This document shows, piece after piece, positions 22,958-34,431 of a stretch of DNA of 64,000 bases (within the stretch, counting starts at the first letter, position 1; each line of letters begins with the position of its first letter). The position numbers and the translations under genes were made by a program. Source of the stretch: Cichorium intybus (lineage: Eukaryota; Streptophyta; Magnoliopsida; Asterales; Asteraceae); assembly GCA_023525715.1 (NCBI GenBank), contig CM042011.1, forward strand, positions 59,737,354-59,801,353, read 5' to 3'. The notes beneath the pieces were generated by a model that did not search any database, was not told the origin of the DNA, and was given only the letters and a program-made list of their open reading frames with translations.

Positions 22958-24980
22958 TGTGACACCCCATTTCTACTGTTTACAAATACTATGGTTTTTC
23001 GTATAAATACTTGAATACAAAAATACGGTTTAACAAAAACCGATTATTTACATATTTAAAACTGTGGGTGTTACAAATCCATACCAAACTAACCATAGTA
23101 AGCAAGAAAAGGATTAAACCTTGTGTCCAAGATAGGAGCTATGTGGGCTCCACTCCAGCTAAACTTCATCCAATTATAGCATAGCATTTAACCTGGAATA
23201 CATGGCATAAAAATAGAATACGTAAGACAAAAATTGTCTCGTGAGTTACATGAGTTTTAGACTCAAACTTTTAACTTCTTTTCCAACCTTTATATATAAA
23301 ACTTATGACATAAAACATCTTTTAAAGTTTTATAATAATGTCATACCATAGCTCTTTACTTTTAAAAATCATTACATATCATACCTTGCAAAAATATCTT
23401 CATTCAAAACTTTATATTAGCAACATACTATAACTCTTTACTTCTCAAAAATCATTTTGTGACATACTTTACTAAATAACAACTTCCCTACTTTCTTTGA
23501 CTGGTTTTATAAGCTTGCTGGATTTTTATACTTAGGGCTTTAATCACTATAAGTGATACCCCAAGTCTCTATGGCTAGAAAGAACGGATCAATCCTCACC
23601 ATAGAAGTGCTGAGGCGATCTACTTCGCGACAGGGATTTTCCCCAGTAGACCCCTTACCTAACCCGGGAAGGTTGGAACATAGTTCCCTTACTAACGCTG
23701 CTTGCTACAATTACCAGTCATACAAAACATTTGAACATTACTTTCATTCATATAACTTGTGGCTAAGTGCCAAGCTTCATTACTTTCTATCTTTATGGCT
23801 AGATGCCAAATTTGTAACTTTCATCTTTCATAAACCATATGTTTAAAACATGTCTATATAACATTTTAGGCTTAATGCCAAGTCATACTTGAAAACATAT
23901 ACAATTTGTAACCGAAACATACTTCTTAAACATATTGTGGCTATATGCCTATCCATACTTTCAAACATGTATAACTTATATTCAAAACATATATACCTTC
24001 ATATAATTGGTTCATAGACCAAAATATACTTTCAAATATAGCATTATACTTTCACAAACAAGTTAGAAATAATACTCTTGCATATAATTTCACATATAGA
24101 AATTTTATAAAAAAAATCTTGAAATTACTTACTTGCCATGTACCCCAAAATGGGTAAAATACTGCATGTACTCACCTCGAGTCGGCAATGTAGAAATCCG
24201 TGCGGCAACTCCGCAAATCCAACCAAGCTTAAAACCGCACACCTTATACTCCTATAAAGTATATTAAGTTAATTATTACCAAGTACACTAATTAACGTTA
24301 CTATAAATAGATACTTATAGCGTTGCTTATAGTTTAAATGTTTATAACTTTCGACATGCACATTGTCCCGACATATACCCCCACCCTCTTTTATTCATTT
24401 TTACTCAAAAAAATAAGTTATTATATGATTCAATTAATTTTAAGTAAACCCAAGCCCACATCATGACACCCAAAACCAAAAACTAAGATGATTATCATAA
24501 GAGAAGAAACTAACAGCAAGGCTGATTTCTGGACCCTCAACAAGATTTGCAATATTAGACCAAGGAAAGATTGAAAATAAAATCCAATAAAAATCATGGG
24601 TAAACTAGACTCAAGGAAAATGCCACAGGGCCTGACCTCATGTCATTTTCACCTTTCAAGAATAAATGAAAAATCTCCAAAGTTGACTGATGCAATCAGT
24701 CCACCTACTGAACCACACCTTAAAGAAATATAATTTTAGTTAACCCAAAACCCCCAAATATAACTTATTAAGTATACAAATATGACATAATTCTCCTCTC
24801 AACTTATAAATTAGATTAGAGTTATTATTTCGTCATTATTATTATTATTATTAGTCGTAATAATCAATGTTTGATTCCACGATTCGCTTCCAATATAAAA
24901 TCTATTTCCTTTATTTTAAAATACGATACTAAATAATTGGAAATATTTATAATCGCTAACGCCAAAAATGGGGTGTTACA
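22958..24980 (-). repeat. LTR1, internally deleted
   Basis: 2023 bp. It lacks a block of about 1026 bp present in LTR2 and LTR3; the junction is at about 24731, between TTAAAGAAA and TATAATTTTAG. It keeps both ends. On the minus strand it is the 3' LTR of the array. Confidence 0.9.
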
Positions 24981-25548
24981 ACTCTCCCCCACTTATAAGA
25001 ATTTCGTCCCCGAAATTCAACACCAAGACAATAGGTAATCTAGGTTGAAACTTTCATTAGCCCATAATTCCACAAGATTAATAGTATGTGAATACATTAG
25101 CCCATACTTCATTTTTATATTGGTCTATTAATTTTTCCATAACTACTAGCCCAATGACATGAGCCCAAATATGTTAAGCTTTAACCCATTAGGCCTAGAG
25201 TCCAACACGAGATGAAAAGTCGAAATAAGTTAAGGTCAATACCTCTCCAATGTTAACAGATAGGTCGTACACTTTGTTTTTATGTGACATCACATCACTA
25301 ATAATCAACAGCCTACAACAGTCTGTGCAATTAAGTAATCAGTAAACGACACCACTTTATTCACCTTTATTCCAAAAAATCTCATCAATATCCCTTTATC
25401 ACTAAAGTCTAGCAGTGAATTTTGAAAATTAACCGGCACTCAGGGTAGTGAAGGGTCGCATCCACTGTAGATGGTTTGAATTTTGGTAATAAGAACATGA
25501 ATTGTGCTTTCAATTACATGCGTCCTTTCGGTTCCAGCTGCAAAATGC

Positions 25549-25560
25549 TATATATATACA
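25549..25560 (+). promoter_or_regulatory. TATA-box candidate for RKD-like gene copy 1
   Basis: CTATATATATAC lies about 95-105 bases before the ATG at 25656, on the strand of the captured gene. The identical site in copy 2 is at 31799-31810. Placement fits a plant promoter, though the surroundings are AT-rich. Confidence 0.45.
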
Positions 25561-25655
25561 CGTAAGTAGCATCATTTATTTCCACGTTCATTTTCAGTCT
25601 CATTCTCTTCTATCACTTGATTGTTCATATACAAACTCATATTTAAAGCTGAGTC

Positions 25656-27077
25656 ATGGAAAACAGATCTTCAATGGGCGATCTGTCAAACCCTGGACCT
25701 GGTTTTCCGCAAGGAGAGGGTCCTTCAGATCAGACATCTTTACCCGAGTTCGGTGACTTTAACATTCTAAACATCCATTATTTGTTTTTCATTTTTCTTT
25801 CTAATGTTTTGTTTGATTTTGAATTATGATACAGTCTTCCATATATACTATCAATAGAGCCACTCAACGAAGAGCCGAGAATTTTTCCCGAGCTAAACAT
25901 CAACTTAGACGATTCGGTGAATGTATCTTTAGACCATGCACTTGATCAAACTCCACACCTTCTACCAGGTTAAATTCTTTTAAATGATTGCTTTTATGAA
26001 TATTCAATTTTGTTTTATCATCTGATAATTGTTGTTTGTAGACCCATCTGTGGATAATTTATCTGGCTACAATCCATTCATCGACGTACCCTCAACGAGT
26101 AATGAGATCATCCCCATGAATCAAGAATTCATGACTGACATTCAGAATGAAAGTCAATTACAAACAACTCATAACATTAATATTGAAATGAATCTCGAAC
26201 TTGGGGTTGATTTTCAATATCAAAATCAGCTTCAGGTGATTCAAAGGAACCTAGAAGGATTTCAGAATCCTGGGTCCATGATTGAAAATCTACAATTACC
26301 ACCGATAGAAGCTACTGATTTTAATGAATCAATGTCCATCTTTGGTTCAGAAAATCAGGATCATGTTCAAATGATCCAAAATAATAATAATAATACATTT
26401 GAACTCAATCCTTCAACTCCGACAACCACAGTAGCTGGCAGTAGAAGAGGTTTCAGACACTCATTAAGTAGAGAAATAATAGCTGAACACTTTAATGAAC
26501 CAATTGAGAAAGCTGCGAAAGAACTCAACATTGGATCGACACAATTAAAAAAACGCTGTAGAGATTTTGGTATCGATCATTGGCCCCAACGACAACTTAA
26601 GAGTCTGCAAACTCTTATTGATCGTGTTGAGGTAAAGAATTACATTTCTTTTTATATATCATAAAATTGTAATTACTAAAGTTATTTGTGTCACAGGAAT
26701 TTGGCAACGAGTTTAGTGGAGCAGCAGGATTATCGAAAGATTTATTACCCAACCTAAAAAGAGAGAAAGAAGCAATAATTGAAGGGTCGCAATCAGGTCT
26801 AACAGAAGGAACAAAGAAACTGATACAGGCTGCTCATAAGGTTGAATATAAGAAAAGAAATTTTCTGGAAAAGGGGGAAACTTCATCAAGAACTCATACA
26901 CAGCAGCAATCTCTGCCATCTAATTCTGGTATGAGTAGTATTAATCCTGGTTTACTCGAGCCTGTGAGTGAGGGGAATTTTGGAGGCCCTGTAGGTAACC
27001 TAGCCTGGTTTCCTCCTTCTTATAGCTACCCCCAACTGGTTCCAAATTGGAACCCTTCCTCTTCACTTCCCTACTAA
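25656..27077 (+). CDS. RKD-like RWP-RK transcription factor, copy 1 (possibly broken)
   Basis: Exons read as 25656-25752, 25835-25968, 26042-26631 and 26697-27077, all bounded by GT-AG. Exon 3 ends with an RWP-RK domain: SLSREIIAEHFNEPIEKAAK, ELNIGSTQLKKRCRDFGI and then HWPQRQLKSLQTLIDRVE. The family signature RWPxRK appears as HWPQRQ. The SLQTLI tail is typical of the short RKD group, plant DNA-binding factors active in egg cells and gametophytes. N-terminal parts are rich in Asn, Gln and acidic residues, as in activators. Exon 1 (MENRSSMGDLSNPGPGFPQG...) and exon 2 do not join in frame. An internal start at 26116 would give a 298-residue protein with the full domain at about residues 114-165. 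The frame continues after the TAA at 27075-27077 for 66 more sense codons (to 27278), so that stop may be a mutation. The gene lies antisense inside an LTR element. Confidence 0.72.
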
Positions 27078-27278
27078 CACACACCCCAAATGGGTCAATT
27101 TTTAGTCCATGGGGTTACGGGTTCCAACCCTATCGAGACCCCACGCCTTGGAGCTCCTCCTCCAATAACTGAAAACATACCCCTTCCAAATCCTCAAGAA
27201 GGTACAAGTCAACCTACAGAAGACAAAGAGTGGAGTGTAGAAGATCTTTTTTCGCTTCCTTCTGAATCTTCAGTTTAG
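27078..27278 (+). pseudogene. In-frame continuation after the RKD-like stop, copy 1
   Basis: Same frame as exon 4. It reads HTPQMGQFLVHGVTGSNPIE and ends EDKEWSVEDLFSLPSESSV before TAG. The acidic, proline-rich ending looks like genuine protein, suggesting the ancestor read through this segment. The second copy (33328-33528) is the same apart from one residue (Glu to Asp in the last five). Confidence 0.5.
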
Positions 27279-27289
27279 GCTACTAGTTC

Positions 27290-28162
27290 TGTAAACTTTT
27301 CTTAATGTATTAATATAAAGTTATAGTAATGGGTCACATGTATCGATGTATTACTACTTTTCTTTATTATTATTGTTATTTTCCAATCTTTCTTTCTTTG
27401 GTCAATGTAGTGACACTACTTTTATCTTTATTCTATAATCATAATTCGTTTCCGTTAGACAACGAAATTTTCAGTTATACTTTTTCTTTTATATTTGTAC
27501 TATATGCTCCATTAACATTTTCAATATATTTATTCCTTCAGGCTATGTCTCTTTTACTGGTTCCTTTCATATTGTCTCGGGAGTATTAATTATCTTATTA
27601 ATTTCTTTTACCTTGTCATATTAAGTGGTATATATCCACTGCATTAACCTTTAATACTTATTACATAGGCATATAACCTCTATGTTATTCTTATTACTCT
27701 CTTCACAACCTTACTCACCAGACTACCATAATTCCTTTACGGTTCCACCAGTCTCAATACATATCCTGTGATTATGATAATACGGGCCCATATTACCATA
27801 ACCACCTATACCTATTGATTCTGTTGTTACCACAAAGTTTCATGGGACACTGGTTCTTTTAATATATAACACCATTACAAGTACATGGTGATCATTACTA
27901 GAAATCTTACTACTTTATAAACATAGACTTTAATAAATTTAGACGGTTATGGAAAATATGATATAATTTTCCTAACGGTCAGATTTTTTCTCACTTTAAA
28001 CGTTAACTTAACACTTCTTTGTTTTATATATCGCCATACTTTAAATAATGCATAATGTCTTAATCATTTAAGACACCATATAGCATACTTTTCTAAACTA
28101 TCATTTTTATAGCATGAGTTTAAGCCTAGGAGTGGAACACGCCAATCCTAATTCGCTTAAAC
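27290..28162. other. Internal region 1, remainder
   Basis: Noncoding AT-rich sequence between the captured gene and the primer-binding site. A polyadenylation-like AATATAAAG lies about 25-35 bases after the last stop, at 27310. No retroviral domains were seen. Confidence 0.6.
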
Positions 28163-28164
28163 TA

Positions 28165-28181
28165 TGGCTCTGATACCAACT
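28165..28181 (-). other. Primer-binding site, tRNA-Met type (first unit)
   Basis: The minus strand reads AAGTTGGTATCAGAGCC immediately after LTR2. The identical site of the second unit is at 34415-34431. Confidence 0.88.
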
Positions 28182-31100
28182 TGTGACACCCCATTTCTAC
28201 TGTTTACAAATACTATGGTTTTTCGTATAAATACTTGAATACAAAAATACGGTTTAACAAAAACCGATTATTTACATATTTAAAACTGTGGGTGTTACAA
28301 ATCCATACCAAACTAACCATAGTAAGCAAGAAAAGGATTAAACCTTGTGTCCAAGATAGGAGCTATGTGGGCTCCACTCCAGCTAAACTTCATCCAATTA
28401 TAGCATAGCATTTAACCTGGAATACATGGCATAAAAATAGAATACGTAAGACAAAAATTGTCTCGTGAGTTACATGAGTTTTAGACTCAAACTTTTAACT
28501 TCTTTTCCAACCTTTATATATAAAACTTATGACATAAAACATCTTTTAAAGTTTTATAATAATGTCATACCATAGCTCTTTACTTTTAAAAATCATTACA
28601 TATCATACCTTGCAAAAATATCTTCATTCAAAACTTTATATTAGCAACATACTATAACTCTTTACTTCTCAAAAATCATTTTGTGACATACTTTACTAAA
28701 TAACAACTTCCCTACTTTCTTTGACTGGTTTTATAAGCTTGCTGGATTTTTATACTTAGGGCTTTAATCACTATAAGTGATACCCCAAGTCTCTATGGCT
28801 AGAAAGAACGGATCAATCCTCACCATAGAAGTGCTGAGGCGATCTACTTCGCGACAGGGATTTTCCCCAGTAGACCCCTTACCTAACCCGGGAAGGTTGG
28901 AACATAGTTCCCTTACTAACGCTGCTTGCTACAATTACCAGTCATACAAAACATTTGAACATTACTTTCATTCATATAACTTGTGGCTAAGTGCCAAGCT
29001 TCATTACTTTCTATCTTTATGGCTAGATGCCAAATTTGTAACTTTCATCTTTCATAAACCATATGTTTAAAACATGTCTATATAACATTTTAGGCTTAAT
29101 GCCAAGTCATACTTGAAAACATATACAATTTGTAACCGAAACATACTTCTTAAACATATTGTGGCTATATGCCTATCCATACTTTCAAACATGTATAACT
29201 TATATTCAAAACATATATACCTTCATATAATTGGTTCATAGACCAAAATATACTTTCAAATATAGCATTATACTTTCACAAACAAGTTAGAAATAATACT
29301 CTTGCATATAATTTCACATATAGAAATTTTATAAAAAAAATCTTGAAATTACTTACTTGCCATGTACCCCAAAATGGGTAAAATACTGCATGTACTCACC
29401 TCGAGTCGGCAATGTAGAAATCCGTGCGGCAACTCCGCAAATCCAACCAAGCTTAAAACCGCACACCTTATACTCCTATAAAGTATATTAAGTTAATTAT
29501 TACCAAGTACACTAATTAACGTTACTATAAATAGATACTTATAGCGTTGCTTATAGTTTAAATGTTTATAACTTTCGACATGCACATTGTCCCGACATAT
29601 ACCCCCACCCTCTTTTATTCATTTTTACTCAAAAAAATAAGTTATTATATGATTCAATTAATTTTAAGTAAACCCAAGCCCACATCATGACACCCAAAAC
29701 CAAAAACTAAGATGATTATCATAAGAGAAGAAACTAACAGCAAGGCTGATTTCTGGACCCTCAACAAGATTTGCAATATTAGACCAAGGAAAGATTGAAA
29801 ATAAAATCCAATAAAAATCATGGGTAAACTAGACTCAAGGAAAATGCCACAGGGCCTGACCTCATGTCATTTTCACCTTTCAAGAATAAATGAAAAATCT
29901 CCAAAGTTGATTGATGCAATCAGTCCACCTACTGAACCACACCTTAAAGAAATAATAATAGCTCAAAATGGGTTAAGAACTGAATTCTAAAATTTGGTGA
30001 GGACAAACTAGACTTCAACAGGGAACTAAGGCAACTGACCTTGCCCCCAAACCATTTTTGTACATTTAATTATGAATTTACCAATGCATAATTATCTGTA
30101 CAGGACAGTCCTGGACCAGTTGGTGCAAATTGCAACTTCCACCCAACTTTCGTATGGAATCAGACCCTAGGAAAAATCATGAGTAAAATAGACTCAACAA
30201 TAGAGATCTGAGAGTTGGAACCAACTCAAAATACGTTTTCAAACTCAAGATACAAAATTCACAATACAGAACAAATCAGAAACGATAGTGCTGATGAGAA
30301 AAACATTGGTCTGTGATATTTCCCAATTACCATAAACTTGGGAATGGAATCAGACATCCATCTTTTCCAGATATCAAATTTACTTAAATACAATGATTCT
30401 AGGAGGCGGAATCATGTAAAAAGCTTTCTCCAAACTCCTTTTATAAAATAAACAAAACAGTATGACTAATTTGAAAGGAATTAGAGCAGTACGTAAAGAT
30501 GAGTAATTACCCCGTACCTCTGGTCTTCAAAACGGATAATGGTCTACTGTAGAAAGTTGCTCAACTCAATTTGTGAACCGTGTGCACCGGTACTAACCTT
30601 ATTTGACCTCTGGAACTCCATATATGATTTTCTCAAGAAGGAAGACTCAGCAGAGGAATCTGTCAGAAACCCTAAGTCAGGTTGCGAAATTCATAACTCC
30701 ACTTCTAGACATTGAAATCGAAAATCCTTCGGTCAAAACCTTCATTTATATCTTGGGAACCTTCAGTTAAAATTTCGTGGCGATCCAACATCTGAATCTA
30801 CGGGAAATGATCGAACACTGGGGGTGGGTCTTCAAAAACGGGAATAGAGAGGGTTAGGGTTTCCATGAGAGCCAAGTCTTGATTTTTCTTTTCTCCATCC
30901 AAAAACGCAGCAGCTCCAAAGAAAGAGAATTATATGTACTATGGTTAAATTGCAAAAATGGTCCCTCTATTTTGGTCCTATAATTTTAGTTAACCCAAAA
31001 CCCCCAAATATAACTTATTAAGTATACAAATATGACATAATTCTCCTCTCAACTTATAAATTAGATTAGAGTTATTATTTCGTCATTATTATTATTATTA

Positions 31101-31230
31101 TTAGTCGTAATAATCAATGTTTGATTCCACGATTCGCTTCCAATATAAAATCTATTTCCTTTATTTTAAAATACGATACTAAATAATTGGAAATATTTAT
31201 AATCGCTAACGCCAAAAATGGGGTGTTACA
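28182..31230 (-). repeat. LTR2, shared middle LTR
   Basis: 3049 bp, full length. By eye it differs from LTR3 at only a handful of positions (such as a C/A near 30587 and one extra A near 31000). On the minus strand it serves as 3' LTR of one unit and 5' LTR of the next. Confidence 0.92.
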
Positions 31231-31905
31231 ACTCTCCCCCACTTATAAGAATTTCGTCCCCGAAATTCAACACCAAGACAATAGGTAATCTAGGTTGAAA
31301 CTTTCATTAGCCCATAATTCCACAAGATTAATAGTATGTGAATACATTAGCCCATACTTCATTTTTATATTGGTCTATTAATTTTTCCATAACTACTAGC
31401 CCAATGACATGAGCCCAAATATGTTAAGCTTTAACCCATTAGGCCTAGAGTCCAACACGAGATGAAAAGTCGAAATAAGTTAAGGTCAATACCTCTCCAA
31501 TGTTAACAGATAGGTCGTACACTTTGTTTTTATGTGACATCACATCACTAATAATCAACAGCCTACAACAGTCTGTGCAATTAAGTAATCAGTAAACGAC
31601 ACCACTTTATTCACCTTTATTCCAAAAAATCTCATCAATATCCCTTTATCACTAAAGTCTAGCAGTGAATTTTGAAAATTAACCGGCACTCAGGGTAGTG
31701 AAGGGTCGCATCCACTGTAGATGGTTTGAATTTTGGTAATAAGAACATGAATTGTGCTTTCAATTACATGCGTCCTTTCGGTTCCAGCTGCAAAATGCTA
31801 TATATATACACGTAAGTAGCATCATTTATTTCCACGTTCATTTTCAGTCTCATTCTCTTCTATCACTTGATTGTTCATATACAAACTCATATTTAAAGCT
31901 GAGTC

Positions 31906-33327
31906 ATGGAAAACAGATCTTCAATGGGCGATCTGTCAAACCCTGGACCTGGTTTTCCGCAAGGAGAGGGTCCTTCAGATCAGACATCTTTACCCGAGTT
32001 CGGTGACTTTAACATTCTAAACATCCATTATTTGTTTTTCATTTTTCTTTCTAATGTTTTGTTTGATTTTGAATTATGATACAGTCTTCCATATATACTA
32101 TCAATAGAGCCACTCAACGAAGAGCCGAGAATTTTTCCCGAGCTAAACATCAACTTAGACGATTCGGTGAATGTATCTTTAGACCATGCACTTGATCAAA
32201 CTCCACACCTTCTACCAGGTTAAATTCTTTTAAATGATTGCTTTTATGAATATTCAATTTTGTTTTATCATCTGATAATTGTTGTTTGTAGACCCATCTG
32301 TGGATAATTTATCTGGCTACAATCCATTCATCGACGTACCCTCAACGAGTAATGAGATCATCCCCATGAATCAAGAATTCATGACTGACATTCAGAATGA
32401 AAGTCAATTACAAACAACTCATAACATTAATATTGAAATGAATCTCGAACTTGGGGTTGATTTTCAATATCAAAATCAGCTTCAGGTGATTCAAAGGAAC
32501 CTAGAAGGATTTCAGAATCCTGGGTCCATGATTGAAAATCTACAATTACCACCGATAGAAGCTACTGATTTTAATGAATCAATGTCCATCTTTGGTTCAG
32601 AAAATCAGGATCATGTTCAAATGATCCAAAATAATAATAATAATACATTTGAACTCAATCCTTCAACTCCGACAACCACAGTAGCTGGCAGTAGAAGAGG
32701 TTTCAGACACTCATTAAGTAGAGAAATAATAGCTGAACACTTTAATGAACCAATTGAGAAAGCTGCGAAAGAACTCAACATTGGATCGACACAATTAAAA
32801 AAACGATGTAGAGATTTTGGTATCGATCATTGGCCCCAACGACAACTTAAGAGTCTGCAAACTCTTATTGATCGTGTTGAGGTAAAGAATTACATTTCTT
32901 TTTATATATCATAAAATTGTAATTACTAAAGTTATTTGTGTCACAGGAATTTGGCAACGAGTTTAGTGGAGCAGCAGGATTATCGAAAGATTTATTACCC
33001 AACCTAAAAAGAGAGAAAGAAGCAATAATTGAAGGGTCGCAATCAGGTCTAACAGAAGGAACAAAGAAACTGATACAGGCTGCTCATAAGGTTGAATATA
33101 AGAAAAGAAATTTTCTGGAAAAGGGGGAAACTTCATCAAGAACTCATACACAGCAGCAATCTCTGCCATCTAATTCTGGTATGAGTAGTATTAATCCTGG
33201 TTTACTCGAGCCTGTGAGTGAGGGGAATTTTGGAGGCCCTGTAGGTAACCTATCCTGGTTTCCTCCTTCTTATAGCTACCCCCAACTGGTTCCAAATTGG
33301 AACCCTTCCTCTTCACTTCCCTACTAA
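31906..33327 (+). CDS. RKD-like RWP-RK transcription factor, copy 2 (possibly broken)
   Basis: This is copy 1 shifted by exactly 6250 bp, with exons 31906-32002, 32085-32218, 32292-32881 and 32947-33327. Few differences were seen: a silent CGC/CGA change in the RWP-RK domain, Ala to Ser in GNL(A/S)WF, and Glu to Asp beyond the stop. The out-of-frame exon 1-2 junction and the TAA in exon 4 are shared, so they predate the duplication. An internal start at 32366 keeps the whole RWP-RK domain. Whether either copy is expressed cannot be judged, since the two promoter regions look the same. Confidence 0.72.
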
Positions 33328-33528
33328 CACACACCCCAAATGGGTCAATTTTTAGTCCATGGGGTTACGGGTTCCAACCCTATCGAGACCCCACGCCTTG
33401 GAGCTCCTCCTCCAATAACTGAAAACATACCCCTTCCAAATCCTCAAGAAGGTACAAGTCAACCTACAGAAGACAAAGAGTGGAGTGTAGAAGATCTTTT
33501 TTCGCTTCCTTCTGATTCTTCAGTTTAG
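33328..33528 (+). pseudogene. In-frame continuation after the RKD-like stop, copy 2
   Basis: Same as 27078-27278 with one amino-acid change near the end (SDSSV instead of SESSV). Confidence 0.5.
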
Positions 33529-34431
33529 GCTACTAGTTCTGTAAACTTTTCTTAATGTATTAATATAAAGTTATAGTAATGGGTCACATGTATCGATGTA
33601 TTACTACTTTTCTTTATTATTATTGTTATTTTCCAATCTTTCTTTCTTTGGTCAATGTAGTGACACTACTTTTATCTTTATTCTATAATCATAATTCGTT
33701 TCCGTTAGACAACGAAATTTTCAGTTATACTTTTTCTTTTATATTTGTACTATATGCTCCATTAACATTTTCAATATATTTATTCCTTCAGGCTATGTCT
33801 CTTTTACTGGTTCCTTTCATATTGTCTCGGGAGTATTAATTATCTTATTAATTTCTTTTACCTTGTCATATTAAGTGGTATATATCCACTGCATTAACCT
33901 TTAATACTTATTACATAGGCATATAACCTCTATGTTATTCTTATTACTCTCTTCACAACCTTACTCACCAGACTACCATAATTCCTTTACGGTTCCACCA
34001 GTCTCAATACATATCCTGTGATTATGATAATACGGGCCCATATTACCATAACCACCTATACCTATTGATTCTGTTGTTACCACAAAGTTTCATGGGACAC
34101 TGGTTCTTTTAATATATAACACCATTACAAGTACATGGTGATCATTACTAGAAATCTTACTACTTTATAAACATAGACTTTAATAAATTTAGACGGTTAT
34201 GGAAAATATGATATAATTTTCCTAACGGTCAGATTTTTGCTCACTTTAAACGTTAACTTAACACTTCTTTGTTTTATATATCGCCATACTTTAAATAATG
34301 CATAATGTCTTAATCATTTAAGACACCATATAGCATACTTTTCTAAACTATCATTTTTATAGCATGAGTTTAAGCCTAGGAGTGGAACACGCCAATCCTA
34401 ATTCGCTTAAACTATGGCTCTGATACCAACT

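Noticed and set aside
23553..23846. 97-codon frame repeated three times (also 28777-29070 and 35027-35320)
   Set aside because: It lies wholly inside the LTRs and is repeated only because the LTRs are. No motif, and composition as expected for the DNA.
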